Part shown: in pieces, positions 12,580-24,728 of the stretch
Numbering within the stretch: position 1 is the stretch's first letter
Layout of the letters: each line of letters begins with the position of its first letter
DNA from: Anaspis maculata
Lineage: Eukaryota; Arthropoda; Insecta; Coleoptera; Scraptiidae
Direction: 5' to 3'
Assembly: GCA_949128115.1 (NCBI GenBank)
Contig: OX421965.1
Coordinates: 11,315,420-11,379,419, forward strand
DNA length: 64,000 bases
Program-made: the position numbers and the translations under genes
Notes under the pieces: model-generated
What the model was told of the DNA's origin: nothing
Databases searched by the model: none
What the model saw: only the letters and a program-made list of their open reading frames with translations

Positions 12580-13445
12580 AGAGCGCGCTCTAAAGTTTTA
12601 CTCTACTCATTACTGAACGACAAAGACTAAACGATCGGTGCGTCAATTTCTCGTTTCTGAACGTGTATAGACTAACCAGAGTGTGCTCTATTTAGTCGGA
12701 GCGTCATTTCTGAACGCGCTCCAGCGAAGTAATTGAGAGGAAGGAAGGAAACTGAATTCTGGATTTGTCAAGTTTTTCTTTGGTACCAAAATAAATCTCA
12801 CACAGTGAAAATGGCTGCCTCTTTTCTCTTGTCTTAATTCAAACCTAATCCCGCAGAATCTAATCCCAAAAACTCGTTTTGGCCTGGATAACTGGTTGCC
12901 TACAGCCACTACCCAAAATTCTCAAATTCTGATCAATGAATCGAAACTCAAACGTACACTTGTGCTTGCTTTTTTATCTTCTCCCGTGCATCTTTTTCCA
13001 TGCACAATCCAGCTTAACTTTCCATTTCCAAAGATTCAACTTTTCGTTTGACAAATAATGTCAGTCGTCACCCTAGACACGTCTCTGTTTACGCCGTCAA
13101 ATAGCCTACCATTTGATACCGAGTTTGGTACCGAAGCTAATTTGCGACGGAGCAAATTTGAGTTTCTTGCAACCGGGGGTAAGCGAAGCAGTAATGCTCC
13201 GGCAGGTGAGTTATCAGTGCTTGAGGATTTCAATGGAGCACTGATTTATGGAAGCATAAAGGCTCCGAAATGACAAGGTTGGGCTGATTTTGAAAAAGTT
13301 CAAGGAGGCCTCTGCAGCTTATATAATCAGTTTATCGAAATAAAACTTGAAAATGTTGACGACTCGTATTTAATGCACAAGAAGCAATTTACATTGCACA
13401 AGGCTGTACCTAACGATTATTACAGTTCGCAGGAATTGGCGGCCC
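12580..13445. other. Intergenic sequence downstream of the linker-histone-like gene
   Basis: No supported exon. Opposing open frames at 13036-13273 are short and unrecognised; they may fall within the 3' untranslated region of the minus-strand gene that ends at 13446. The motif GAGCGCGCTC near 12585 is echoed near 12710, a minor local inverted repeat. Confidence 0.35.
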
Positions 13446-14793
13446 CTAAGCGTTTGAGCCTTTCTTGGAGTTATTGTCGCCGCCTGAAGGCTTGTCCTTA
13501 TCGGTCTTATTTGTTACGTTACACAGACAGTTCGGATCGCCACAGTCTGGATGATTCTGGTTTTGGTCTTGGTCCACGTCTTGGTCTTTATCGCCGCGTT
13601 CTTTTCTGTTATCCGGGTCTTTGCTGTTGTTGACACTGCCTTTCTTGTTAGCATCAGCCTTATTGTTGTTAGCACCACCACCGCCACTATTACTGTTGGG
13701 TTCTTTGCGGGGGCTAGCTTTCGAGCTGTTGGGTTCATTCGCTGTTGAGCAGTCTGTAAAAAATCCGAGAGGTCCAACTACTATTAGGACCCTTTATTAT
13801 GTCTTCATCAGAATCGATCCTACCTGTGGGGTTCATGTCGGAGAGCGTCCTCGGATCGATCGTGTACTCGGATCTGATGGGCGAGTGGTGTTTCGAGATG
13901 CGTCTCCGTCCGCGTCCTGCCATACCGAACGGAGCGAAAGGATCAACATTGCTCCTGCCGATTTGGCGACCCCTGCGCTTGTTGCCGCGGTACGGAGTCT
14001 TTCTGGCCGTTTGCCTGCTTCTTTCGCCCCGGTAGGTGGGGACGCTCAGCACGCTCTGTCTACCTCTGCGCTTTCTGCCGTCATTTTTCCGTTTCTTTTC
14101 TCTCCTCGACACACGCCCTTTGGAATGTCGTCGGCGATGTTTGAGGCTGCGCCGGCGACGATCGCGGCGTCCATCGTCAGAATCGGAGCTGGGGCTTCTG
14201 CTCGCGTCCACAGGAGAATCGTCATCGGACAGGCCTGTCAAATACGATTTTTGCTGCCTACCCCTCGGCTTTGATTTCGATTTCTTGACCGTTCTTGCTC
14301 CAGGATCGGATTTCCTCATTGGTCTTTTACTACCACCTTGGCTTTTTTTGCGCTTGTTTTTCCTTCGCTGGCGTTCTCGCTCCTTCCTGCGGCAGGCCGC
14401 GCAGTCTTTCGGATCCTGATTTCGCTTCGAGGAATCGCGTCCTCCTCGGCGCAAACGAAACAAACCGGCAGTTTGTTGCACCACGCCCGACTCGGTGACC
14501 GCCTTCAGAGCTCTGCGTACCTGCATGGAGATGTTACGTGCCGACACAAGAGGCGAACGCTTCAGCTTCTTCTCGATGTGTCTGATGATCCTGAAACGAA
14601 AAGATCGTTATTACCACAATGTAATCCGAACTAACTGCCAACTGTCACAGGTGTTGTCAGTTTATTACCTCTGCGCGTTGGAGCCGCGCTTTTCTTTCAG
14701 TTCGCAAATTGCTTCCAGCACCTCGGGGAGGTATCTTGGTGGTCGTAGGATCCTCATCTTGGCGGCGATGTCAAGTTGCTTTTTCCGGCTCAT
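13446..14793 (-). CDS. Linker histone H1/H5-domain protein, three coding exons
   Basis: Coding exons on the minus strand are 14793-14669, 14590-13824 and 13753-13446 (125, 767 and 308 nt; 399 codons plus stop). The introns are 78 and 70 nt. They have GT-AG borders (AG|GTAATA/TTTCGTTTCAG and CAG|GTAGGA/TTTTTTACAG), and all phases agree. An in-frame TAG lies immediately before the ATG. Residues about 18-92 match the linker-histone winged helix: PPRYLPEVLEAICELKEKRG, then VRRALKAVTESGVVQQ and GLFRLRRGG. The middle, about residues 93-290, is very rich in Lys, Arg and Ser with SPSSDSDD-like acidic stretches; the last 100 residues are rich in Asn, Asp, Gly and Lys and contain HPDCGDPNCLCN. A chromatin role in the nucleus is inferred from the fold and charge. 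Unlike replication-dependent H1 genes it has introns, so it is probably a divergent or specialised linker histone. The exons are more GC-rich than their surroundings, as expected of a live gene. Confidence 0.82.
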
Positions 14794-14960
14794 CTATACA
14801 TTCGGTCACAACGTGGCAGTTTTGTACACGCTTGCGTGCCGAAAGAGCCCTGCAACCTTTTTTCAACAACTTTACATGGGATTGTGTGCAAACAAGGCAC
14901 TTACCGGAATTTTGATTTAGACAGACAGTTCGCAATCGCGTTTGTTTTCGAAATTAAACA
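14794..14960 (-). promoter_or_regulatory. Candidate 5' untranslated exon and intron of the linker-histone-like gene
   Basis: On the minus strand a strong donor, CCG|GTAAGTGCC, occurs at 14905/14904, and an AG (GTATAG) sits at 14795-14794, directly before the start codon. This gives a possible 111-nt intron in the leader. The upstream piece to about 14960 contains no ATG. The acceptor has a poor pyrimidine tract, so the leader could instead be unspliced. Confidence 0.35.
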
Positions 14961-15196
14961 AACGACTGTTGTTGTCAAGAAAATCTGGCACAGACTCACA
15001 AGATAATTATTATTCTACAAGTGAAGGAACTCGGTCCAGTTTTTCCCCAGTTTCTAATCAAGTAGTGGTCGACTACGGAAGTTTCCTTCCCGAAAATCTG
15101 GAGGGTGACCTCTTGAACGTACGTCATCAGAAAAAAATACGATCCAGATCTGCAAGCCTTGCCAGATCTGCAGAAGACCAACTTGACTCGCAAGTA

Positions 15197-18100
15197 TAGC
15201 CCAGGCATTTTAGGTGAAATTTTGTTCGAATCCTTGAATAAATATGCCCCTTTTGAAATTTTGCACAAACGGCCCTTGACAACATACTAAATGCTCCGGT
15301 CCAAGATGTGTGCGGAACACAGTTTTTTTTTAGGCAAGAAAGGAGTAAGTGACAACAAATCTTGTAGCGCCTGATTGAGAGATGATGGAAAACTCTAACT
15401 GCAGACCCAATTTGACTCTTTCATTCTGTTGCAGCCTGCCGAATTTGATTCCAATCCATCAAATAGATTTTGAATGGCAAAGTTTTGAGTTCGGACATTT
15501 TTTAATATATGACTTATGACAGATAGAGAAGTATTTCCAACTGTTCTGAATACAGTTTTGCGAAGGCTTTCAAACGACATATTGTATGTCAAGTTCCGTG
15601 AGATATAGCTTCTGTCATTTTTTGATAGTGACTTTTTTGTTTGACAGATGACAGCCAAAAATTAATGGACTCATTCCACAGCAAAACCATGGCTTCATAC
15701 CAAATTTCAAGTCGATCAGATCAACCATTTGGTCGTTATCGTGAAATATTATTGATAGACATACACACAGCCAGGCACAAACCCAGTCAGACACACAGAC
15801 AGACAAACTTGATTCTGGAAATGGTCCTAGCCGTCTCAGGAAGGCTCAAAATGGATATTTCCGTGTTCACTTCAAAAATATTTTTTAGCGCTAATTCTGT
15901 TTTGAAATGTGGATCAGCATTGCTTGAAAGGCATTCAGACCAACCAGAGTCCTTAAAAATGTTGAGGAAATCAAATTTCACCGAGTTATCACTGTTGCGG
16001 AACTCACTCCCTTCTTGCATCAAAAACTATGACGCTCACATTTCAATGCCTGGAGCTTTCAGTACATTGATCAGCATTGCTTGTGGGACACGCTGATCAA
16101 CATCGAGACTACAGTACCCTCTCTGAACCACAGCAAGAGTTTTTCTGATTTGGCGGCACTTACTTATAGTACAGGAAAAATAGTGAAAAAATCGGCAAAA
16201 CCTCGGAATAAATATGGACGTCATGAAAATTTGATATTCTGTTCAGAATTGAGTGCTTTACAACATATCCAAAATCGCCAAAAATCGCACCCAGGGGTTT
16301 TGAGTTATTGGAGGGGGGGGTGAAAAATTGCAGGTAAAAATGGAGGGGATGGAACCCGTCAATTCATTGGATGCGAATACATTATAGTTCGACGTATCAT
16401 ATCCCCTTGATACCATTTTGGCACAAAAAGTGTCCATCATTGTTGAAGGGGAGTAGTGGGGGGGCGAAGCTCTGCTAGGTTGTCCATTTTGTTTTTCCGG
16501 ACATGTAGAACCGATCACGACAAGTTTGGTATCTTTTCCGACTAAATCCAATCTCCTGAACTCGTATCCGATGTGTAAATTCAAATGAAAACAAGTTTGA
16601 ACAAGTTAACTTCAGAAAACTTGTTTTTTCTTTGACAATTTTGACTATTTTTTGTTTTACTGTTGAAGGTGTTCATTTTCATAAAATTTTCAGGGACCAT
16701 TAAATTGAAGTGTATTCTCCACAAAAATCATCCACTCGATGTATAGTTTTGTTTCTCGAGCTTAAAAAATCGATTTGAACTTGAGCCGGCACGGCGTGTC
16801 GTCTACTACTGACCAGAACACTACAGCATGCACCTTTAAATGAAAACACCTCAAACTATTGAAGAAATAACAACTTATATTTGAAAAGTGGAGGATTTGT
16901 GCAGAACTGAATTTCCTATAACATGAACAAAATCGCCATAAATCGCAATTCAGGATTTCGAGTTATTCGAGGATGAGGATAACACTTTAACAGGATTCAT
17001 ACTCTATGAACTGTTACCTCTCCACTTAAATAACTCAAAATCCTGCGGTGCGATTCATGGCGATTTTGTTTATGTTATAGGAAATTTAATTCTCCACAGA
17101 TCCTCCAATTTTCAAAGATCAGTTGATATTTCCTCAATAGTTTGAGGTGTTTTCATTTAAAGGTGCATGCTGTAGTGTTCTGGTCAGTAGTAGACGACGC
17201 GCCGCGCCGGCTCCAGTTCAAATCAATTTTTTAAACTCGAGAAACAAAATTAAACATCGACTGCATGATTTTTGTGGAGAATACACTTCAATTAATTGGC
17301 CCCTGAAAATTTTCTAAAAATGAACGCCTCCAACAATAAAACAAAAATTCGTCAAAATTGTCAAAGAAAAAACAAGTTTTCTCAAGTTAACTTGTCCAAA
17401 CTTGTTTTTATCCAAAGGACCCCGCACGATTCTTATGGAAAATGGCTCCCGGTTAAATTCTCTAAATTTTTGATATGTTGTAGCTCATGAGATACTAATC
17501 AAATACCGTGAACCCCAAACTCAAATAATGGACAGTTTTTTACCCACAGGGGGTTGAAGTTGGAGGTTTTGACGGCTTCAAAATGATATTATGACGTTGA
17601 TAAAAGCTTTTTATTTGGTTTCTCTTCAAGTTGTGTTTCATGCTAAATGTATTTATTTGACAGAAAAATATCAACCCCCTCCTCCACCCACAACCCCTAT
17701 CTACCATCATAAAATTCGAGATTACTCCCAAAAACCATGCGGATGGCTTCTGTGATTTAAATGATGAATTTTGACATAAAAATTATTTCCCACCCCTAAT
17801 GTTGGGGTGCCGATTTTCCAATTTTCCTCGGTTAATTTGGCTGAATTTTTGGTATTGTGTACCTCTAATTCTGCTGAACAAAAAGTTTCATTGCCAAAAC
17901 TTATTCCTATGGACAGTTTTTGTTCTACAGGGGACTGAAGTTGAAGATTTGAGAGCATAAATATTGAACTTCAGTCCCCTGCAGAACAAAAACTGTTCAT
18001 AGGAATAAGTTTTGGTATGAGCTTTTTGTTCAGCAGAATTAGAAATACACAATACCAAAAATTCAGCCAAATTAACCGAGGAAAATTGGAAAATCGGCAC

Positions 18101-19043
18101 CCCAACATTAGGGGTGGAAAATAATTTTAATGTCAAAACTCATAATTTGAATCATAGAAGCCATCCGCAGGGTTTTTGGGAGTAATCTCGAATTTTATGA
18201 TGGTAGATAGGGGTTGGGGGTGGAGGAGGGGGTTGATATTTTTCTGTGAAATAAATACATTTAGCATGAAACACAACTTGAAGAGAAACCAAATAAAAAG
18301 CTTTTATCAACGTCATAATATCATTTTGAAGCCGTCAAAACCTTCAACTTCAACCCCCTGTGGGTGAAAAACTGTCCATTATTTGAGTTTGGGGTTCACG
18401 GTATTTGATTAGTATCTCATGAGCTACAACATATCAAAAATTCAGGGAATTTAACCGGGAGCCATTTTCCATAAGAATCGTGCGGGGTCCTTTACACATC
18501 GAATATGAGTTCAGGATATTGAATTTAGTCGGAAAAGATACCAAACTTGTCGTGATCGGTTCGACATGGCCAGTGAAACAAAATGGACCACCTAGCAGAG
18601 CTTCGCCCCCCCACTACTTCCCTTCAACAATGATGGACACTTTTTGTGCCAAAATAGTATCAATGGGATATGATACGTCGAACTATAATGTATTCGCATC
18701 CAGTGGATTGACGGGCTCCATCCCCTCCATTTTTACCTGCAATTTTTTACCCCCCCTCCAATAACTCAGAACCCCCGGGTGCGATTTTTGGCGATTTTGG
18801 ATATGTTGTAGAGCACTCAATTCTGAACAAAATATCAAATTTTCATGACGTCCATATTTTTTCCGAGGTTGAAATCTATCTTTCTTGCACTATTACTCCT
18901 TTCTTGCCCAAAAAAACTATGTTTCACACATTTGTTGGACCGGAGCTTTTAGTATGTTGTTCAGCATTGGTCAAAGGCTGTTTGTGCAAAATCTCAAAAG
19001 GGACATATTTATTTCAGGGTCAGACCCTAAAATGCCTGGGCTA
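15197..19043. mobile_element. 3.8-kb compound foldback element with TAGCCCAGG ends
   Basis: The ends are inverted copies: 15197 begins TAGCCCAGGCATTTTAGG and 19043 ends CCTAAAATGCCTGGGCTA. They are flanked by GTA on both sides (15194-15196 and 19044-19046), a 3-bp target duplication. Inside are nested palindromes. The end arm (15197-15345) recurs inverted near 15995-16090 and again at 18890-19043. Arms at about 16160-16620 pair with 18480-18885. Two inner palindromes span about 16640-17310 and 17410-18480, the latter centred near 17955. No gene is present; the mirrored open frames at 17540-17731 and 18176-18367 are the same sequence on both arms. Confidence 0.85.
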
Positions 19044-19210
19044 GTAACATAGTGTAAGGGGCAAACATAAGAAAATATACCGATTCTGCATTTTGAGCTA
19101 GCGCGACGAAATTTTTCGTGGGCCTACTTTACATCAAAATAAGCGATTTGACTCCTGACTGATCTGGCCCTCCAAACTTTGAAGACGCCAAAATCTTCAC
19201 CAAACGTCCA

Positions 19211-19340
19211 TTGAGTAGGTATATCGTACTGTGTGTCATAAAGGAAGCTTACGAGTCTATTGAAAATGCTGGCATCGATGGAACTCCTGCTCGTTCATTT
19301 CTTGACACTTGGAAAAGAAATTCTCAGGCAGAGGTCAAAT
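19211..19340 (+). CDS. Unrecognised exon-like open stretch
   Basis: The plus-strand frame reads CVIKEAYESIENAGIDGTPA and continues RSFLDTWKRNSQAEV before becoming low-complexity (poly-T) at about 19340. Codon usage and composition look coding and differ from the AT-rich flank. A possible donor, AG|GTCAAA, follows. I do not recognise the family; it may be a host exon or a remnant of a transposon protein. It sits between the foldback element ending at 19043 and the hAT element starting at 19598. Confidence 0.25.
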
Positions 19341-19597
19341 ATTTTTTTATTTTTTTTTTCATGCAAGTAATTTTTGCAGTGGTATTTTTTCAAGGAGTGA
19401 GCTCTTCATTCATTTGTCTACAGCATTTTTTCAATGTTTCCACTGGATATCACTGTCATATTCATCGGAAATTGAGAGACTGAAACGTTTTTTTACAGTA
19501 GGTAATTTTGATGATGTAAAATGATTTTGACACATTCAGGGAAGCCCAAAAAGAATTTTCTTCTGCTGGGCCGGTAGAATTTTGACATGTTGATTTC

Positions 19598-20454
19598 CAG
19601 GGCTGGGCGGTATTTCAAATACAAGTATTTGAAATACGTACTTGAAATACATTTAAGTATTCTGTATTTTGTATTTAAATACATTTGATTAAGAAGTATT
19701 TGTATTTTGTATTTTGGAATAGTTCAGGCAGCTAGTATTTCGTATTTTGTATTTTAAATACATTTTTGGGAAAAGTATTTTGATTTTCAAAATACAGAAT
19801 ACAAAATACATTTGTTCCCCATGCTCCTTAGTCTGTTCGGGCCGAAATTGTTCTGGTAATACTATTATTCACCCCATTCATTTCTTGCTTTTGCACACTA
19901 TCTGGGATCGATAATGAGTTCGATTGCATCTTTTACGTTTAACGTTTTACTGGTAAGTGCATCCTACTGTCAGCCACGAGAGGTTCCATGTCGGATGTCG
20001 GACAATATTTTCGAAAAGCTGGTTGTCCCCAAAGGAAATCAACATTTGTTGTTTTTAAGAATTGATGAATTGAGTAAGGAACAGGTTTGAATATGAAGTT
20101 TTCTTCACTTTATGTTTATTTTATTTGTCTTTTTCATAGTTCATGATGATTTACTTATTGTTGCGACTGAATCAATGATGTGTTCCCATTGAAATACTTG
20201 CATTTTACGGCTTTTCCAATAAAATGGTTGAAATACGCAATAAGAATGTATTTTGTATTTTGTATTTTGTATTTGAAATACTCTAGGTTGTATTTTGTAT
20301 TTTGGAATTTCTTAGTTTTCCAGAATACGTATTCTGTATTATGTATTTCAAAGACATTTCAAGAAGTAGTTTGTATTTTGTATTTCGACTATCTTGGATC
20401 GTGTATTTTGTATTTTGTATTTAAATACATTTTTCGAAGTATTTTGCCCAGCCC
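19598..20454. mobile_element. Non-autonomous hAT element with GTATTT subterminal repeats
   Basis: The element starts CAGGGCTGGGCGGTATTTC and ends TATTTTGCCCAGCCC. It is flanked by the 8-bp direct repeat TTGATTTC at 19590-19597 and 20455-20462, the hAT hallmark. The right end lacks the last two bases expected from the left TIR. Both subterminal regions (about 19605-19815 and 20235-20440) are packed with variants of GTATTTTGTATTT in both orientations, probably transposase binding sites. The core, about 19820-20230, is unique and noncoding. Confidence 0.88.
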
Positions 20455-20462
20455 TTGATTTC

Positions 20463-20871
20463 ATAGTTGAAGAGACGCGCAAATAAATTCGATCTAGGTT
20501 AGACAGTCTGGTTCTAGCGGAAAATTTACCTGCTCATACCTAACGACTCTGAGTTTGGTGGTATTGCGATTAAACTCGGCATGAACTCAGGAATAGTGGA
20601 AACGGTATTCAAGATAAACTCGCATTTGATGACGTAAGCAATTCATTTCTTCCGGAGTCGTCTACAGGGCGGACAACATTAAAATAATTTCTCGTAAAGT
20701 CCCATCTCATGAACCAAAAGAGGTGGAGTGTGGAGTCATCAAAATTACCATTTGGATTCAAGATGTAATAAATATCGTATTAGCACAAAACAGAAAATTC
20801 GAGGGTTCAGCGGTATTTACTATTATTGTTTGACAACATGACTTTATAGACCAATTCGACCTCGCTGAATA
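20463..20871. other. No recognisable feature
   Basis: Sequence between a hAT element and the next foldback. No exon, RNA gene or terminus was recognised. Confidence 0.4.
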
Positions 20872-21091
20872 TAGTGGCGGGGTTAACGGCCAAAAATGGA
20901 ATGATCTGTGCATTTTGTGATCAAAGCATGAAAATTGGCACACGTGTTCAGAAGACCCTCCTTTGCAATTTCAGATGTGGCGCCACGCAAGATTTTGCAC
21001 CAGAGGCACAGTATTGCGGTTAATATACCTGCTAGGGGTAAATTCTGCAAAAATGGTTCCTGGCCGGTCTCTGGTACCCAGTCGGTATTTT

Positions 21092-22776
21092 TTAGTTCTG
21101 TTTAGCTGAAACTACATGTAGAAATGAGTGAGGAGTGCATTTTCACAAGAAAAGTTCCAAATGCTGCCTTTATACGTTGTTTTAATACATCTTAAGGCCA
21201 ACTTTGTTTTAGTACAGGAAACATGGTAAAAAAATTGCCGAAATCTCGGCAAAGATATGAACTTCCTGAAAATTTGATATTCTGTTCAGAATTAAGTGCC
21301 CTACTACATATCTAAAATTGCCAAAAATCGCACCCCAGGCTTCTAGTTATTGGAGGGGGGTAAAAAATTGCAACTCAAAATTGAAGGTATAGAACCCGAT
21401 GGAACCCCGTCAATCCAATGGGTGCAAATACGTCGTAGTTCGACGCATCACATCCCGTTGATACAATTTTGGCACAAAAAGTGTCGATCATTGTTAAAAG
21501 GGGGTCGCGGGGGAGGGCGAAACTCGGCTGGGTGGCTCTTCTTCTTCCTAGGCCATGAAGAATCGATCTCGACAAGATTGGTATCTTTTCCGACTAAATT
21601 CAATGTCCGGAACTTGAATTCATCGTATAAATTTGGACAAAAACAAGTTCAAACAAGTTAACTTGAGAAAACCTGTTTTTTGTTTCACAATTTTCACAAA
21701 ACATTTTTTTTACTGTTAGAGGCATTCATCTTTGAAAATATTTCAGAGGCCATTAGATTGGAACGTATTCTTCACGAAAATCATCCATTCGATCTGTAAT
21801 TTTGTTTTTCGAGATAGAAAAAATTGATTTGAACTTTAGTTGGCACAGCCCGTCGTCTACTACTGACCAGAACACTACACCATGCATCTTCAAATGAAAA
21901 TAGTCCAAACTATCTGAAAAATTATAACTTATCTTTGAAAGTTCGAGGATCTGTGCAGAACTGAATTCCCTATAACATAAACAAAGTCGTCATAAATCGC
22001 AATGCAGGGTATTGAGTGATTACTTGAAGGTGCATGCTGTAGTGTTCTGGTCATTAGTAGACGCCGGGCAGTGCCGACTAAAGTTCAAATCGATTTTTCC
22101 TACCTCGAAAAACAAAGTTACAGATCGAATGGATGATTTTCGTGAAGAATACAGTTTAGTCCAATGGCCTCTGTGATATTTTCAAAGATGAATACCTCTT
22201 ACAGTAAAAAAAAAATTTGTGAAAATTGTCAAAGAAAAAACAGGTTTTCTCAAGTTAACTTGTCCGAACTAGTTTTTATCCAAATTTACACATCGGATTC
22301 AAGTTCAGGACATTGAATTTAGTCGGAGAAGATACCAATCTTGTCGTGATCGATTCTTCATGGCCCGGGAAGAAAAAGAGCCACCCAGCCGAGTTTCGCC
22401 CTTCCCCACGACCCCCCTTCAACAATGATCGACACTTTTTGTGCCAAAATTGCATCAACTGGTTGTGATGCGTCGAATACGACGTATTTGCATCCATTGG
22501 ATTGACGGGTTCCATCAGGTTCTATACCTACGTGCGATTTTTGGCAATTTTAGATATGTAGTAGGGCACTTGATTCAGAACAGAATACCAAATTTTCAGG
22601 ACGTTCATATCTTTGCCGAGGTTTTGGCATTTTTTTTACCATGTTTCCTGTACTAAAACAAAGTTGGTCTAAAAATGTATTAAAACAACGTATAAAGGCA
22701 GCATTTGGAACTTTGCTTGTGAAAATGTACTCATCACTCATTTCTACATGTGGTTTCAACTAAACAGAACTAAACA
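21092..22776. repeat. Nested palindrome, arm family A
   Basis: The left arm, about 21092-21960, pairs with the right arm, about 22030-22776, around a short centre. Shared blocks include TTGGCACAAAAAGTGTCGA, GACTAAATTCAATGTCC and CAAGTTAACTTG. Closely related arms occur at 16160-16660, 18480-18885 and, as a single unpaired arm, 26150-26640. Opposite-strand open frames here (for example 21350-21661 and 22276-22515) are mirror copies. Confidence 0.85.
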
Positions 22777-22979
22777 AGTGAGTATGCCTTCACGTGCGTG
22801 AGTCTCAGTAGCGCATTTTCTCAAAGAGGCATATTATGAACGTAAAGAAACACCATCCCTTGTCCACTTTCTTCATTCAAAACTCATTGTGATATTTTGT
22901 TATCAGAATGGGGTACTTGCCAATGAAATAGATTAGAATAAAAATTCTTTCACTCATCAATATTTTTTTGTTTGATCAA

Positions 22980-24410
22980 CAGTAGTCTATTCTTTCCCAT
23001 TTTCAGTCGGCTATCCATATAGCGAAATAATTGGATCGCTATGTCTTCGGGTTTATGTTTTCCATTTATCTCTTACTTTGAGGGCAGCGTGTGGGGGTGG
23101 CAGCATTCGCAAAGTAACTGTTGCACAGTTTGAGTTAGGAGTTTCTAAATGTTCAAGGAAATATGACAATCAGTACGTGAAAATTGTTAAAGTTGCATTT
23201 TTTTTTGTTTGGGGGCGGAAGCTGGAGGCAGCGCCATATCAAAAGTAGCCTATCCTTTTCCATTTTTAGTCAGCTATTCATATAGCGAAAAACTTAGATC
23301 GCTATGTCTTCAGAGTTATGTTTTACATTTATCTCTTACTTTGGAGGCGGCGTGTGGGAGTGGCAGAGTTTGGCAAAGAAATTCTTCCACAGTTTGAGTA
23401 TGGAGTTTCTGAATGTTTGAGGTAACATTAAAATGTAAATCAGTGGAAATTATTGAAAGTTGCACTTTTTTTCTTTTGGGGGTGGGGGTTGGAGGCGACG
23501 CCATATCAAAAGTAGCCTATTCTTTTCCATTTTTAGTTAGCTATCCATAAAGCAAGAGAATTAGATCGTTATGTCTTCGGGTTTACGTTTTTCCTTCATC
23601 TCTCACTTTGAGGGCAGCGTGTGGGGGCGGCAGCATTCGGCAAAGTAACTGTTGCACAGTTTGAGTTGGGAGTTTCTAAATGTAAGGGAAATATGACAAT
23701 CAGTGAAAATTGTGAAAGTTGCATTTTTTTTGTTTGGAGGCGGCAGCTGGAGGCGGCGCCGGCGGCTAATTTGAAGTGGCCTATCTTTTTCCAATTCCAG
23801 TCAGTTATCAATATAGTGAAAGAATTAGATCGCTATGTCTTCAGGTTCATGTTTTACATTTATCTCTCACTTTGGGGGCGGCGTTTGGGAGCGGCAGAGT
23901 TTGCAAAGAAATTCTTGCACAGTTTGATTCAAGAGTTTCTGAATGTTCGAGGTAACATGATCAGCTGAATCAGTGAAGACTGTTGAAAGTTGCACTTTTT
24001 TTCTTTTGGGGGCGGAAGCTGGAGGCGGCGCCAGATCAAAAGTAGCCTATCCTTTTCCATTTTTAGTCAGCTATCCATATAGCGAAAAACTTAGATCGCT
24101 ATGTCTTCGGGTTCATGTTTTTAATTCATCTCTTACTTTGGGGGCGGCGCGGCGTGTGGGAGCGGCAGCGTTCGGCTGAGCAAATGTTGCACAATTTGAG
24201 TTGGCAGTTCCTAAATGTTCAAGGGAACATCTCAATCAGTAACATTTATCAAAGTTGTACTTTTTATCGTTTGGGGGCGGAATCTGGGGGCGGCGACTAA
24301 CGAAAAGTAGCCTATCCTTTCCCATTTTTAGTCAGCTATGTATATACCGAAAGAATCAGATCGCTATGTCTTCGGGTTCATGTTTTTCATTTTAAAGTGA
24401 TTGAGGGCGG
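22980..24410 (+). repeat. Tandem array of about 265-bp units
   Basis: A unit beginning near AGTAGCCTATCCTTTTCCAT restarts at about 22984, 23246, 23511, 23776, 24041 and 24306, giving a period of 262-265 bp and about five and a half copies. Each unit carries the conserved blocks TTAGTCAGCTATCCATATAG and GATCGCTATGTCTTCGGGTT and a GC-rich GGGGGCGG-type box between T-rich runs. The copies differ by substitutions and small indels. The array lies inside a foldback element, not in a gene. Confidence 0.9.
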
Positions 24411-24700
24411 TTTTCAGCAGTTTTTTCATGTTGGCGGCGCATATTGAAGACGGAATGTTTCTTGGCTTACGTTTATAAGTGGCAACTATGTATTATTCAT
24501 AAAATGACAACACCAGAGCATCAGGTCTGGTAGAAAGTGCAATATTATGTTATTTCAAGTTTATCGGGGGCGGTTTTCTCTATGTTGGCGGCGCAATATG
24601 GACATCCAATATAGCCTAGCCCTCCTTTGGGAGTGGCAGCTATGTAACAGTGAAAAAATTAGAAAGCTAGGTCGTCTAGTTTGGGAGGAGTTCGAGGAAC

Positions 24701-24728
24701 GGACGGACGGACGGACGGACGGACGGAC
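24701..24728. repeat. (GGAC)7 microsatellite
   Basis: Seven perfect tetranucleotide units inside a repeated element. The same element with a seven-unit run lies inverted at 63833-63861, and a related four-unit run is at 50445-50460. Confidence 0.95.

Noticed and set aside
13621..14274. 217-codon open frame on the plus strand
   Set aside because: It lies exactly opposite the exons of the linker-histone-like gene. The Lys/Arg-rich codons of that gene read as Leu/Phe/Ser-rich on the other strand, so it is a shadow.
14583..14604. CTGATGA...GAAA resembling a hammerhead ribozyme core
   Set aside because: No flanking stems form around it, and it coincides with the exon-2 acceptor of the linker-histone-like gene on the other strand.
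15600..15800. CACACAG/CAGACAGAC tract as a significant microsatellite
   Set aside because: Short and imperfect, typical of chance low complexity near an element loop.
22980..24410. Regular repeats as a CRISPR array
   Set aside because: Units of 265 bp without short repeat/spacer alternation, in eukaryotic DNA; this is a tandem satellite-like array.
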